Shown: positions 8,530-17,681 of the stretch, in pieces
How positions within the stretch are numbered: the stretch's first letter is position 1
How the letters are laid out: each line of letters starts with the position of its first letter
From: Bryobacterales bacterium
GTDB taxonomy: Bacteria > Acidobacteriota > Terriglobia > Bryobacterales > Bryobacteraceae
Reading direction: 5' to 3'
Assembly (NCBI GenBank): GCA_025463005.1
Contig: JAOAPR010000046.1
Span: forward strand, 19,645 to 83,644
DNA: 64,000 nucleotides
Program-made: the position numbers and the translations under genes
The notes under the pieces: generated by a model
Databases searched by the model: none
What the model was told of the DNA's origin: nothing
Seen by the model: the letters and a program-made list of their open reading frames with translations, nothing else

Positions 8530-10359
8530 GTGCCGCTACTTAAGAAGTGGACTGGACAAATCCCCTATCTGGTCCGAACCGCGAAACTCATCTGGGTATC
8601 TACTCGCGAGTGGAGCATTTTCTGGGCCGCGATTCTGATCGTGCTGGCCGTCCTACCCGTCGCCACCGTCGTTTGGATGAAAGCGCTCGTGGACAGCCTC
8701 GTGAACGGGCTGCGTGCGGGTACTTCCTGGACCACCATGCAGCCTGCCGTCGTCTACGGCAGCCTCATTTTGACTACGTCGCTGATAACCGAGCTCGCCC
8801 ACAGCACTCTGGAATGGATTCGGGCCATGCAGGCCGAGCTGATTCAGGACTACATCAGTGCTCGAGTCCATCAGAAATCAGTCGAAGTGGACTTAGCCTT
8901 TTACGAATCACCCGATTATTACGACAGCCTTTACCGGGCGCGAGACGACGCAAATACGCGGCCCGCACTGTTGTTGGAACATCTGGGCGCCGTGATCCAA
9001 AACACCATCACGGTCGTTTTGCTGACCTTACTGATCGTTCGATATTCGCCGTGGATGATGCTGGCCATGGCATTCAGCGTGGTGCCGGCATTTTTCGTTG
9101 TGGCCCATTACAACTGGCTACAGCATCGCTGGTGGCGCGACACTACCGTCGAGCGGCGCTGGATCCAATACTACGATCAGAAATTCACGACTGCGGCAGC
9201 CGCTCCCGAAATCAGATTGTTCCATCTGGGCCCGTTCTTCCAAGCAGCCTTCGAAGCGCTCCGAACAAATCTGCGCTCACAACGGCTGCAATTGATCCGC
9301 AAGCAGAGCTTGTCCAGAATGATCGCCGCGCTTGCCGGAATGGGCGTGGTTGGAATCACACTGGGCTGGATGGGGTGGCGCACGTTTCGGGGTTCAGCCA
9401 CGCTGGGCGACCTGACGTTGTTCTATCAAGCCATCGTGGGCGGCCAGAGTTTAATGCGGAGCATCACCGCCAGTCTGACCCAGGTATATGGCAACAGCTT
9501 GTTTCTTGGAGAATTCTTTGCGTTTTTAGACCTGAAGCCTAAAATTGTCAGTCCCAAACAGCCCCTCCCCGGGCCAAGCGTTCTGCGCGAAGGTATCGGG
9601 TTCCGAAATGTCACATTCTGCTACCCGGGTAGCGAACGCACCGCTTTGCAGAACTTCGACCTCGTAGTTCCCGCCGGTAAGATCGTCGCGATCGTGGGGC
9701 CCAACGGCGCGGGCAAGAGCACATTGATCAAGCTGTTGTGCCGATTCTATGATCCACAGACAGGCAGCATCACCTTCGATGGCCGCGATATCCGGCATTT
9801 TTCAATTGACGACTTGAGATCCAGCCTGTCTGTTCTCTTTCAGGTGCCGGTTTCCTACGATGCCCCCGTGAGTGACAACATTGCCATCGGTGACGTCACG
9901 TCCCCAAGCAGTCCGGAGGCAATCGAGGCCGCCGCACGCAGCGCAGGAGCGCACGAAATGATCTCGTGTCTGCCGAACGGATACAGCACTCTCCTCGGAA
10001 AATCCTTCGCAAACGGAACCGACCTTAGCGGCGGCGAATGGCAGCGCATCGCCATGGCCCGGGCGTTCTTGCGCGAAGCTCCAGTGATCTTGCTGGATGA
10101 GCCCACCAGTTTCATGGATTCGTGGGCAGAGCTCGAATGGTTCGACCATCTACGCGTGCTCTCCAAAGGCCGGACGACCCTGATGATCACACATCGATTC
10201 ACAATCGCGATGCGCGCGGACTGGATTCAGGTCATGAAAGACGGCCGGATCATCGAGTCGGGAACACACGAGATGTTGATACGGCAGGATGGCTTCTACG
10301 CGCAGTCCTGGCGAGATCAGATGGAAGCCAGCCAGAGGGCTGTGCCCGTGGGCGTATAG
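8530..10359 (+). CDS. ABC exporter (fused membrane and ATPase domains), lasso exporter
   Basis: The 609-residue half-transporter has six predicted membrane segments in residues 1-330, then an ATPase domain. The ATPase shows Walker A GPNGAGKST, signature LSGGEWQRIAMARAF and Walker B VILLDEPTS, and a H-loop in MITHRF. It should export the mature peptide across the inner membrane as a homodimer (lasso D protein). I take the GTG at 8530, 4 nt after the kinase stop, preceded by GGGG at 8518-8521. A longer frame opening at 8416 would sit inside the kinase gene. No C39 peptidase domain is present, consistent with leader removal by B2. Confidence 0.9.
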   Translation: MPLLKKWTGQIPYLVRTAKLIWVSTREWSIFWAAILIVLAVLPVATVVWMKALVDSLVNGLRAGTSWTTMQPAVVYGSLILTTSLITELAHSTLEWIRAMQAELIQDYISARVHQKSVEVDLAFYESPDYYDSLYRARDDANTRPALLLEHLGAVIQNTITVVLLTLLIVRYSPWMMLAMAFSVVPAFFVVAHYNWLQHRWWRDTTVERRWIQYYDQKFTTAAAAPEIRLFHLGPFFQAAFEALRTNLRSQRLQLIRKQSLSRMIAALAGMGVVGITLGWMGWRTFRGSATLGDLTLFYQAIVGGQSLMRSITASLTQVYGNSLFLGEFFAFLDLKPKIVSPKQPLPGPSVLREGIGFRNVTFCYPGSERTALQNFDLVVPAGKIVAIVGPNGAGKSTLIKLLCRFYDPQTGSITFDGRDIRHFSIDDLRSSLSVLFQVPVSYDAPVSDNIAIGDVTSPSSPEAIEAAARSAGAHEMISCLPNGYSTLLGKSFANGTDLSGGEWQRIAMARAFLREAPVILLDEPTSFMDSWAELEWFDHLRVLSKGRTTLMITHRFTIAMRADWIQVMKDGRIIESGTHEMLIRQDGFYAQSWRDQMEASQRAVPVGV

Positions 10360-11571
10360 ATGTCACTGAAGGCTATCTACGCAAGAGCCGAAACTGAGTT
10401 ATTGGTACTCTGCGGGCGTAAGACTTTCGGCAGTCGCGAGGCTTCCTTGGTTGATCGCACTCTCGAGCGACGTTTGGATTGGACGTTCATCCTTAATGAA
10501 GGCGATCGCCATTGCGTTCTGCCATTACTCCACGCCAACCTGGCGTCCTCTGGCTACCTGCAGCGAGTTCCTTCGGACGCCAGGCGCGCCCTTCAGGCCG
10601 CCGTGCGGCGGATCGCCGGACACAATCTCGCTCTGACCGGAGAATTAATCCGGATTCTGAACGTTCTGGCCGAGGAGGGTATTCCTGCCATACCGTTCAA
10701 AGGTCCGATGGTGGCATTGGCCGCGTATGGCGATTACTCCCAGCGCTGTTTTGCGGATCTGGACATATTGGTAGATCAAGTAACTTTGGTCCGTGCCAGA
10801 GAGGTTATTGCGAGATCCGGTTATCGGCCCGCCTTGGCCCTGACGCCTCATGAAGAGCGGGCTTTTTTGAAGAACGAGTGCGCGGTTCAACTGCGCGACA
10901 AAAGCCGTGGATTTGTCGTCGAGCTGCACTGGCGATTTAGCGAGCGAAACGCTTCCGTAGACCTGCCTCTCGAAGACTTCCGTAGGCGCTGCGGCACGAT
11001 ATTGCTCGCGGGCGTCAAGGTCCAAAGCCTTGCTCTAGAAGATCTTCTTCTATACCTGTGCGTCCATGGAGCGAAGCACTGCTGGGAGCGCCTGGAATGG
11101 ATTTCGTGTGTGGCCGAAATCGTTGCCCGGCATCCTCAATTGGATTGGACGGCCGTGAAGGCTCGCGCCAAGGCGTATCGCATCGAAAGGCTTGTACATC
11201 TTGGCCTGAACTTGGCTCAATTGCTTTTTTGCGTTTCCGTTCCCGATAACGTGCGAGCCCGGCTGGAGACGGACCACGCTGTTCTCTCGCTTTCCAACTC
11301 GGTCCTGACATGGTTATTCGCGGAGCGCGCCGTCCCGCATTATCACCAGCGGGCCGCGCGATATCTGTTCATGCTGAAGACCCGGGAGCGGTACGCTGAT
11401 AAACTCCGGATCATTTGGTTTTCGGCTATCAAGCCTCCTCATCCGGATGCGGAGGAATGGATCAACTTGCCTCCCCAGCTTTCGTTTCTGCATCGTATCT
11501 TTCGGCCCGTCCGCTTGCTGAGTCAATACGGCGCCGTGGCGTGGCGCCATTATTGCGGGGGACGGGAGTGA
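10360..11571 (+). CDS. NTP_transf_5-type nucleotidyltransferase of lasso cluster
   Basis: The 403-residue protein starts directly after the exporter stop. It matches the uncharacterised nucleotidyltransferase family often found beside lasso and EPS genes. The core is IPFKGPMVALAAYGD then QRCFADLDILVD (about residues 108-136), the G-x-D-x-D metal and nucleotide site of the Pol-beta superfamily. It is followed by VELHWRFSE and a helical C-terminal half with YLCVHGAKHCWERL. In the pseudomycoidin cluster a homologous protein is reported to be needed for adding hexoses to the phosphorylated peptide; I infer an analogous tailoring step here. It overlaps the next gene by 4 nt. Confidence 0.8.
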   Translation: MSLKAIYARAETELLVLCGRKTFGSREASLVDRTLERRLDWTFILNEGDRHCVLPLLHANLASSGYLQRVPSDARRALQAAVRRIAGHNLALTGELIRILNVLAEEGIPAIPFKGPMVALAAYGDYSQRCFADLDILVDQVTLVRAREVIARSGYRPALALTPHEERAFLKNECAVQLRDKSRGFVVELHWRFSERNASVDLPLEDFRRRCGTILLAGVKVQSLALEDLLLYLCVHGAKHCWERLEWISCVAEIVARHPQLDWTAVKARAKAYRIERLVHLGLNLAQLLFCVSVPDNVRARLETDHAVLSLSNSVLTWLFAERAVPHYHQRAARYLFMLKTRERYADKLRIIWFSAIKPPHPDAEEWINLPPQLSFLHRIFRPVRLLSQYGAVAWRHYCGGRE

Positions 11572-11948
11572 ACCCGTCAGCGACACGAATGCTTGTTCGC
11601 GGACTCGCGTTACTGCTGGCATTGACCTTGTTTTCTCTGCTGCCCGAACCTCTCAAGGGTCGTTTAGCGACCGCCGGCCTGCTGCACGAATGCACTCACA
11701 TCGCGGCGTTCGGCATCACTTTCGTCGGCATTGCAATTCGCGTCAAGAGTCTTGCAGCTTCAGCCGCACTGGCGGTTCTGCTGATCGGATTCGGAGCTGC
11801 GCTTGAACTGCTCCAGACCGCAGTATACGGGAACTACCTTGAGTACTGGGATATCCGTGCCGACGCTGCCGGAGTGGCGCTGGGCATGGCATGCCAGCGG
11901 ATTGCCTTGGCTATTTCTTCGAAGTCGCGTCCGGCATCTCTCTGCTGA
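11568..11948 (+). CDS. VanZ-like membrane protein
   Basis: The start is the GTG at 11568, inside a GTGA overlap with the preceding stop and behind GGGGGACGGGAG; the protein has 126 residues. It has about three membrane helices and the VanZ-family core: LHECTHIAAFGITFVGIAI near residue 45 and GAALELLQTAVYGNYLEYWDIRA with ADAAGVALG near residue 90. VanZ-like proteins often end EPS operons of this lineage; their biochemical role is unknown. It is the last gene of the plus-strand operon and its 3' end overlaps the convergent bicupin gene by 38 nt. Confidence 0.8.
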   Translation: MNPSATRMLVRGLALLLALTLFSLLPEPLKGRLATAGLLHECTHIAAFGITFVGIAIRVKSLAASAALAVLLIGFGAALELLQTAVYGNYLEYWDIRADAAGVALGMACQRIALAISSKSRPASLC

Positions 11949-13149
11949 TGCCAAGGTTTTGCCGAACCAGGTCGGGAGGGGAATTCTCGATCCAATCTGT
12001 CAACGACACATCCTGGAATCGATCTGCCCGAAACAGTTCTAAGAAGATCAAATCCGTGGATCCAGTGTTCTCGACATAATGACCGTAGGTTTTCGGTACG
12101 TATCCAATATCTCCCGCGGCGAAATCTGCTGTACGCGCTGTACCGGCATTAAAGAAGACGGTCATCCGGGCTTTTCCCTGCAAATAGTACTGCCACTCGT
12201 CGGCGTGCGGATGCCAATGCATCTCTCGTAAGCCCCCCGGCTTCACGACGACATGGGCCGCGGCGATGGACGTCGAGACCGGGAAGGTTCGAGCGTCTAC
12301 AATCTTCATTTCTGTGGACGCAGTCTTACGGGCTGGGGCCATTGCTCCCAGGGAGAAATGAAATGCGATTGACGAGCGGCCTTTTGAGGCGGCTGCCGTG
12401 CGCTGGTCCTGTTCAATGGGATTGGGCGAAGCACCCTGAAAAATATAGCGGCCTCCTTCAGGCAGCGCGTACACTGCGTCCAAAGCGGCCTGAGACGCGC
12501 CCCAATTCTTGGCGAGAACATCCCGGGGTGTATGGCGGAGCCAGTCGGACATCTGAGTCGTATTGGCGTCTGAGAATGCGCCGGTATCGAAAACCATCAG
12601 GACAGCGCATCCGTCCGGACCCAAACCTTGCATGGAGTGCGGAACGCCGGTTGGGAAGTACCAGAGGTCGTTCGCGGTCAAATCTTTGATATAGCTTTTT
12701 CCATCGAGATCGATTGCAGTAAGGCGGGCGTTCCCGCTCAGGACGAACCCCCATTCAGCGGCGCCGTTCCAATGCAGCTCCCGAATTCCGCCGGCCGTTA
12801 GCCGCATGTTCACTCCCGCGATTTCCCTCGCGATCGGAAAATCCTCCGCATTCACCTGGCGCGACCATCCGCCTTCCAGAATCCTGCGATGAGCAGTCGA
12901 GAATGAGCTCCAAAAGTTGGGGGCGTCCCCGTGATCCGTCGGCGGCGGTGAAAAGTTACTCGGGTTGACGCTCCCTAAGAGATGGTTTTCTGGACCCGCA
13001 CTGCTGGCACTTCGGCCATTGTCAGCTCCCCTGTTTGGAATGCCCTGCCCCCACGCATGTTTTGAAAGCGTGGCCGCGGTCACCAGGGCTGCCGAGCTCG
13101 TGCCCAGGAATTTGCGCCGCCCGTAGGCAAGTTGATCGCGGGCATCCAT
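11911..13149 (-). CDS. Oxalate-decarboxylase-like bicupin, Tat-exported, N-site altered
   Basis: The 412-residue protein has a twin-arginine-like signal (GRRKFLGTSSAALVTAATL) and two cupin domains in the order of oxalate decarboxylase (OxdC). The C-terminal cupin keeps all four metal ligands: HWHPHADEW and, later, GHYVEN (His, His, Glu, His). The N-terminal cupin, which is catalytic in Bacillus OxdC, has HWNGAAEW instead of HWHKEAEW, so the second His ligand is Asn. The lid loop that carries the catalytic Glu in OxdC (SENST) reads SDANT here. The flanking FDTGAFS and DWLRHTPRDVLAKN stretches align well with OxdC. It is therefore an OxdC relative whose first site is probably weakened or repurposed. 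It lies just downstream of the PQQ dehydrogenase on the same strand. Confidence 0.85.
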   Translation of the reverse strand: MDARDQLAYGRRKFLGTSSAALVTAATLSKHAWGQGIPNRGADNGRSASSAGPENHLLGSVNPSNFSPPPTDHGDAPNFWSSFSTAHRRILEGGWSRQVNAEDFPIAREIAGVNMRLTAGGIRELHWNGAAEWGFVLSGNARLTAIDLDGKSYIKDLTANDLWYFPTGVPHSMQGLGPDGCAVLMVFDTGAFSDANTTQMSDWLRHTPRDVLAKNWGASQAALDAVYALPEGGRYIFQGASPNPIEQDQRTAAASKGRSSIAFHFSLGAMAPARKTASTEMKIVDARTFPVSTSIAAAHVVVKPGGLREMHWHPHADEWQYYLQGKARMTVFFNAGTARTADFAAGDIGYVPKTYGHYVENTGSTDLIFLELFRADRFQDVSLTDWIENSPPDLVRQNLGISREMPDATSKK

Positions 13150-13213
13150 TCTTGGATTTGATCCAGGCCGCAGCCGGCCGTTTCGCTGGAATGCGGCACT
13201 CGAAGCGAATCAC

Positions 13214-15298
13214 TTACTTGCGTTGACCCTCGGCCGGCTTCGACGATTCGCGTGCGCGAGAGAGGACGTACGCCTGAATCGACCGCACCTGCCCAGCGTT
13301 AAGGATGTTTTTGAAGGACGGCATGCCGGCCGAGGCGCGGCTTCCGCCCAGAACAATGTTCTCGAAATCCTGGTGGATTTCTCTGCTGGCGTAACGGAGA
13401 TCGGGCAGCGGGCCCGCAACTGCGTTAATTCCGTGACAGGGCGCGCAGTTCGAATTGTAAAGAAGATTTCCTTCATGCACGACCTTCGGAGAAGCATTGA
13501 TGGCGATGGCCGGCACGGGTGGATCCTTGTGTCCGTATGGCGGGGCTTTTAACGTCGCGGTTCCATTGAGGGTGAACGTCAAAATCCGTCCATAGCCGGG
13601 TTTCACTGGACCCGATCCGGGAGCATTGAACGATCCCGGTGCTCCACCCCAGCCCACCATCAGCGATAGATACTGGGTGCCATCCACGGTATAGGTCACC
13701 GGAGGCGCCATGATCCCAGTGCCGGCATCGAACGTCCATAATTGCTTGCCGTCGGTGGAGCGATAGGCGGCTAACACTCCGTCCCCGCGCCCCTGAAACA
13801 CCAGGTTGCCGCCCGTAGCGAGAACGCCGCCCGCTTCGACCGTGGGATAACTCACGCGCCAGGCCGCCTTCTGCCCTACCGGATCCCACGCTACCAGCTC
13901 TCCGGTTGCGGGCGGCATGGCTACCAATTTGGCGCTGAGCGGACCATCATACATGCCGTCCAGACCCAGATTTGCGCGTTCGGAATCGTACTTCCATTTC
14001 GAATCGGGCGCATGCAGGAACTGCGTGCCCACTTTCGCCGGAAGATAGACCAGTCCGGTCGCCGGACTATACGCCATGGGGTTCCAGTTGTGCGCGCCGT
14101 CCGGGCTGGGCGAGACGATCACGGGTTTGAGATCGGCGAAACCCGTTGCCGATTCGACTGGCCGTCCGGTCTTTGAATCGAGTCCCGTGGCCCATGTCAC
14201 GCCGCTCACGAATGGCGCACCGGAGATGAACTCTCCTGTCTCGCGATCCAGCACGTAGAAGAACCCGTTCTTATTAGCCTGCATGATTACCTTTCGCGCG
14301 CGACCGCCAATGGTCAGGTCGGCTTGCATCAACGGCTGTGTAGCATCGTAGTCCCAGTTTTCCCCGGGCGTGGTTTGGAAATGCCAGGCCAGTTCGCCAT
14401 TGCTCGCGTGTACCGCAAGGATGGAGGCCGTGTAAAGACTATCGCCTCCCCCGCGGATTGCCCGATACCAAGCCGTGGCGTTGCCCGTTCCGAAGTACAA
14501 CAGGTCAAGTGCCGGGTCGTAGACAATGCCTTCCCAGGCTGTGCCGCCCCCGCCTGTCTTCCAGTATTCGCCCGTCCAGGTTTTCGCAGCGCTCTCCAGA
14601 GCTTTCGATTCAAACCCCTTGGAAGGATCTCCGGGCACGGTATACGTGCGCCAAGCCATCTTACCGGTTTCGGCGTCATACGCCGAGATATATCCGCGCA
14701 CACCATTCTCCGCGCCTGCGTTGCCGATAATCACCAGTCCCTTGGCGATGCGGGGAGCACCGGTGATCGAGTATTGCTTCGCGCTATCGGTGGTGGATGC
14801 GGTCCACACCGGAGTACCGGACTTTTCGTCCAGAGCGATCAGGCGGCCGTCCAGCGTTCCCACATACACTTTGCCGCGGTACAGCGCTACGCCGCGATTG
14901 ACCACATCGCAGCAGATGAAGTAAGCCTGCTCGCGAGGCACCTTCGGATCGTATGTCCAGCGGACCTCGCCTGTTTTCGCGTCTATAGAGTACACCATAC
15001 TCCACGAGCCGGTGGTGTAAATGGCACCATCCTTTACAAGGGGCGTCGCTTCCAATCCGCGGGTGGTACCCAATTCGCGGCTCCAGACCAGTCCCAGCTT
15101 GGAGACCGTCTGCTCGTTGATCTGGTTCAGGGGGCTGAACCGATGGTCGTCATACGTTCGCCCGTACATTACCCAGTTGCCCGTGTCCTGATCCGCATTG
15201 CGGAGCGTCGCGTCGTCTAGAATCTTCTGACGGCTGCAGGAGACGAAAGCGAAAAGGGCTGGCAACATTGCCCAGGCAGCTACGCGGCGCGTCGACAT
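13214..15298 (-). CDS. PQQ-dependent dehydrogenase with C-terminal cytochrome c (lipoprotein)
   Basis: I start at the ATG at 15296-15298, behind GGGAGG; the protein has 694 residues. It begins with a lipoprotein signal (LPALFAFVSCS), then an eight-bladed quinoprotein propeller: NWVMYGRTYDDHRFSPLN, the vicinal disulfide AYFICCDVV and HNWNPMAYSP. The last about 85 residues are a cytochrome c domain with CAPCHG and a Met ligand in GMPSF. Type II alcohol dehydrogenases of this architecture oxidise alcohols or aldehydes in the periplasm and pass electrons through the haem. The substrate cannot be read from sequence. It is followed by the bicupin gene 64 nt downstream. Confidence 0.92.
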   Translation of the reverse strand: MSTRRVAAWAMLPALFAFVSCSRQKILDDATLRNADQDTGNWVMYGRTYDDHRFSPLNQINEQTVSKLGLVWSRELGTTRGLEATPLVKDGAIYTTGSWSMVYSIDAKTGEVRWTYDPKVPREQAYFICCDVVNRGVALYRGKVYVGTLDGRLIALDEKSGTPVWTASTTDSAKQYSITGAPRIAKGLVIIGNAGAENGVRGYISAYDAETGKMAWRTYTVPGDPSKGFESKALESAAKTWTGEYWKTGGGGTAWEGIVYDPALDLLYFGTGNATAWYRAIRGGGDSLYTASILAVHASNGELAWHFQTTPGENWDYDATQPLMQADLTIGGRARKVIMQANKNGFFYVLDRETGEFISGAPFVSGVTWATGLDSKTGRPVESATGFADLKPVIVSPSPDGAHNWNPMAYSPATGLVYLPAKVGTQFLHAPDSKWKYDSERANLGLDGMYDGPLSAKLVAMPPATGELVAWDPVGQKAAWRVSYPTVEAGGVLATGGNLVFQGRGDGVLAAYRSTDGKQLWTFDAGTGIMAPPVTYTVDGTQYLSLMVGWGGAPGSFNAPGSGPVKPGYGRILTFTLNGTATLKAPPYGHKDPPVPAIAINASPKVVHEGNLLYNSNCAPCHGINAVAGPLPDLRYASREIHQDFENIVLGGSRASAGMPSFKNILNAGQVRSIQAYVLSRARESSKPAEGQRK

Positions 15299-15439
15299 GA
15301 AACAAACCTCCCAAGCATTCAGCAAAGGGTCAACTATATCACCACGGACCAGCGTTGCAGCCGCTGCAATTTTATGAGCCAACGGCGTCACGGCCGGGTA
15401 CGCGAAGGAAGTCGCACAGTTTCGGCCTAAGGCGGTCTG

Positions 15440-15925
15440 CTATTTCGGTTGTGGGGAAAAGGTTACATTCACTAATCCGAGGCGCTGTTGCTCGGCTCGA
15501 GTGTATTGATCGTCAGCTCGTGCGCAGAGGGCGTCAAAGTCTACCGCGGGTATTCTCGCATCAAGTTGGGCAATTCGGGACAGAGCTCGCCAGAGGGCCC
15601 ATTTGCCACGGATTCCCAACGTCAGCGTTTCGAGCGCTTCAAACGTTCCTATACCAACGCCATGGTCGTCGCGCCGAAGTTTGAGTCGACTGGCTCTCTC
15701 AGCGACCCAGCCCGCCGCCTCGCTCAGATCGAAGTGGGCCGGACCGACTCGATCGATGATTTCCTGCAGCGTCTGTTGATCCTGTTTCACTTCAGAGCAC
15801 AGCTCCGATGCAAACTTGCCAAGCTGGTCATCCCGATAGTGCTCCCTCAACGACTCCAGCAACTTCACTGCGAAGTGTGATCCAGAGAAATGGTCATGTA
15901 AATAGGTGGTTAGCGGGTCGTTCAT
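15440..15925 (-). CDS. Helical hypothetical protein (ferritin-like-length)
   Basis: The 161-residue protein starts at the ATG at 15923-15925, behind GAGGAGG. It is predicted almost wholly helical, with a pattern of bundle-forming helices: YLHDHFSGSHFAVKLLESLREHYRD, QDQQTLQEIIDRV, EALETLTLGIRGKWALWRAL. The HxxxxxH and E/D spacing recalls ferritin-like bundles, but I cannot identify a metal site with confidence. No neighbour suggests a function; the PQQ dehydrogenase promoter region lies downstream. Hypothetical protein. Confidence 0.7.
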   Translation of the reverse strand: MNDPLTTYLHDHFSGSHFAVKLLESLREHYRDDQLGKFASELCSEVKQDQQTLQEIIDRVGPAHFDLSEAAGWVAERASRLKLRRDDHGVGIGTFEALETLTLGIRGKWALWRALSRIAQLDARIPAVDFDALCARADDQYTRAEQQRLGLVNVTFSPQPK

Positions 15926-16093
15926 CTTGCCTCCTCACGATGCCCAGTACGTCCGCGGCTTAACTGCTCACCGCACGTTTTGGGCCGAGCGGCCGCGCAG
16001 AATTGAGCACACCGCGGCGACAGGAACGGTTGAGGGCGCTGTGGCACTACAATTGCAACGTCTATGTTAGAGATCTAAGCCGATCATGAGTCA

Positions 16094-16378
16094 ATGTACC
16101 TGATGGTCTGGCAGGACAAAATGACGGAAACGAAAACGAAGACGTTGCATTCCTGGATTGCTTTGGAGCATGCGCGTTTGCACCTCATCACGGCCTGGCC
16201 AGAGAGCGCCCGGAAACAGGCATTACTGATCGCAATTCGGTCTTCGATTCAGCGGCTGATGGTCGAGCCCGAGGCAGCCTCTTTTAAGTGCCTGGTATGC
16301 AGAACAGGACGCAAAATGATGGTGCTTCCTTCTCCGCGACGGACGCCGGTTAGTGGTTTTCACGAAATCGCCGCGTGA
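16094..16378 (+). CDS. Small hypothetical protein
   Basis: The reading frame has 94 codons from the ATG at 16094; a second ATG at 16121 is possible. Residues 20-55 look helical (SWIALEHARLHLITAWPES, KQALLIAIRSSIQRL) and a CLVC pair follows. No family was recognised. The codon pattern is compatible with coding, but the region leads straight into a pseudogene, so it may be spurious. Confidence 0.35.
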   Translation: MYLMVWQDKMTETKTKTLHSWIALEHARLHLITAWPESARKQALLIAIRSSIQRLMVEPEAASFKCLVCRTGRKMMVLPSPRRTPVSGFHEIAA

Positions 16379-16448
16379 CCCCAGTGTTAGGTGTCGCGCC
16401 GTTGTCTTCAGGTGCCATCCGAACGACTACGGCAATTGGGATTAGGTA

Positions 16449-16971
16449 GTGATCGGTCAGCAGATGCTCTTTGAGACTCGGGAAGTGCCCGAAGGATTTG
16501 TGTTCCAGCCTGAGGTGATGTCTCTTCGGTCTACGCTACACCTTCGCGTCGCATTCTCTTGGCCCAGCGCCCAGTCTCGCGCCAGCCTTCGAACCGCTGC
16601 GGAGCCGGGCTGCTGCGCTTGCTGGCATTCCGCCGGAGGACTCCGCTGAAGTCCTTGTGACCGAGTATCAGCCGGGAGCAGGCATCGGCTGGCATCGAGA
16701 CGCGCCATCGTTCGGAATTGTAGTCGGTGTCTCGCTAGGCGCGACCTGTCGTATGCGCTTTCAAAAGGGAGCAGGCATGGATCGGCAGACGTGGGCGATC
16801 GAGCTGCCCCCTCGTTCCCTCTACTTGCTCACCGGGAGCGCGCGCACGGAATGGCAGCACAGCATTCCTCCGGTCAGGTCGCTACGCTATTCGATCACAT
16901 TCCGTACTGTTCATCCCAATCCCGGTTTGCGTCGTCCCCATCGTGAGCACTATCCCGCACGAACCAAGTGA
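16449..16971 (+). pseudogene. Broken AlkB-like 2OG-Fe(II) dioxygenase
   Basis: Two reading frames together make an AlkB-type DNA/RNA demethylase. The first frame gives the N-terminus LFETREVPEGFVFQPEVMS (from about 16464). The second frame continues from about 16522 as LFGLRYTF and runs to PAFEPLRSRAAALAG, VTEYQPGAGIGWHRD, RTEWQHSIPPV and LRYSITFR. The iron ligands (HRD, and His in QHS) and the 2OG-binding Arg are intact, so only the N-terminal part is damaged. Compared with intact homologues, the stretch between PEVMS and FGLRY, about 35-40 residues, is missing and the frame shifts there, which points to a single internal deletion. A GTG at 16657 could still start a truncated protein. Confidence 0.75.
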
Positions 16972-17038
16972 AATCTGGACCGAGAATTGCATTACACTTC
17001 CGTGGATTGTCTGACGGGCGTTCGCGATAGGAGGACCT

Positions 17039-17551
17039 GTGAAACGTTTTTCGCTGCTATACGTAGGAGCCCTGACTGCCGTTTCGGTCTGTCTGGCTCC
17101 GCTGACTACATTTGCTGACGACTACGACAAGAAGACAATCGTGACGCTTGATCAACCGACGGAGGTGCCGGGTACGATTCTGCAGCCGGGTACTTACGTC
17201 ATCAAACTGCTCAACTCTTCCTCCAACCGTCACATAGCCGAAATCATGAACGAAAAGATGGACCACCTCTATGCGCTTACCTTCACGGTGGCGGCAGAAA
17301 AGGTGGAGCGGACAGGCAAAACCGTCCTGACGTTTTACGAAGGAACTCAGGGTCGTCCACAAGCGATGCGAAAGTGGTTCTGGCCAGGCGATACCGTCGG
17401 CCAGGAATTTGTTTATCCGAAGAACCAGGCTGCAGAGATTAGTGCTCGAACGAAGGAAAGGGTGCCGGAAGGAGAGCTGCCGAGCGTGTCGGAGAGCGGG
17501 CAGTCCTTGATCCCCGACAATGCGCAGCCTGTACCGCTCGAACGCCACTGA
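17039..17551 (+). CDS. Secreted hypothetical protein
   Basis: The protein has 170 residues from a GTG at 17039, preceded by GGAGG (17030-17034). It has a clear signal peptide (RFSLLYVGALTAVSVCLAP... FADD). The mature part begins KKTIVTLDQPTEVPGTILQPG, a small beta-rich domain seen in many acidobacterial exported proteins of unknown function, ending in a Pro/Glu-rich tail. I do not recognise an enzymatic motif. It is followed by a 7-bp hairpin and then by a separate response-regulator gene. Confidence 0.8.
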   Translation: MKRFSLLYVGALTAVSVCLAPLTTFADDYDKKTIVTLDQPTEVPGTILQPGTYVIKLLNSSSNRHIAEIMNEKMDHLYALTFTVAAEKVERTGKTVLTFYEGTQGRPQAMRKWFWPGDTVGQEFVYPKNQAAEISARTKERVPEGELPSVSESGQSLIPDNAQPVPLERH

Positions 17552-17571
17552 GCAGAAGACTCCGCACGCCG

Positions 17572-17590
17572 GCCGACCCCGAAGGTCGGC
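17572..17590 (+). terminator. Possible terminator hairpin
   Basis: GCCGACC (17572-17578) pairs with GGTCGGC (17584-17590) around CCGAA, 20 nt after the secreted-protein stop. There is no T-tract, so efficiency is doubtful. Confidence 0.4.
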
Positions 17591-17681
17591 AGCGCCGCTC
17601 AACCGAAGGAACTACAAACGTCAGGATGTTATATTGGAAAGTTCGCGTCCCGGGTAGCTAACTTACAAGGAGTTCTTCGGA

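Noticed and set aside
14324..15220. 298-codon plus-strand frame
   Set aside because: Lies fully inside the PQQ dehydrogenase gene on the other strand; composition and sequence are those of a shadow frame.
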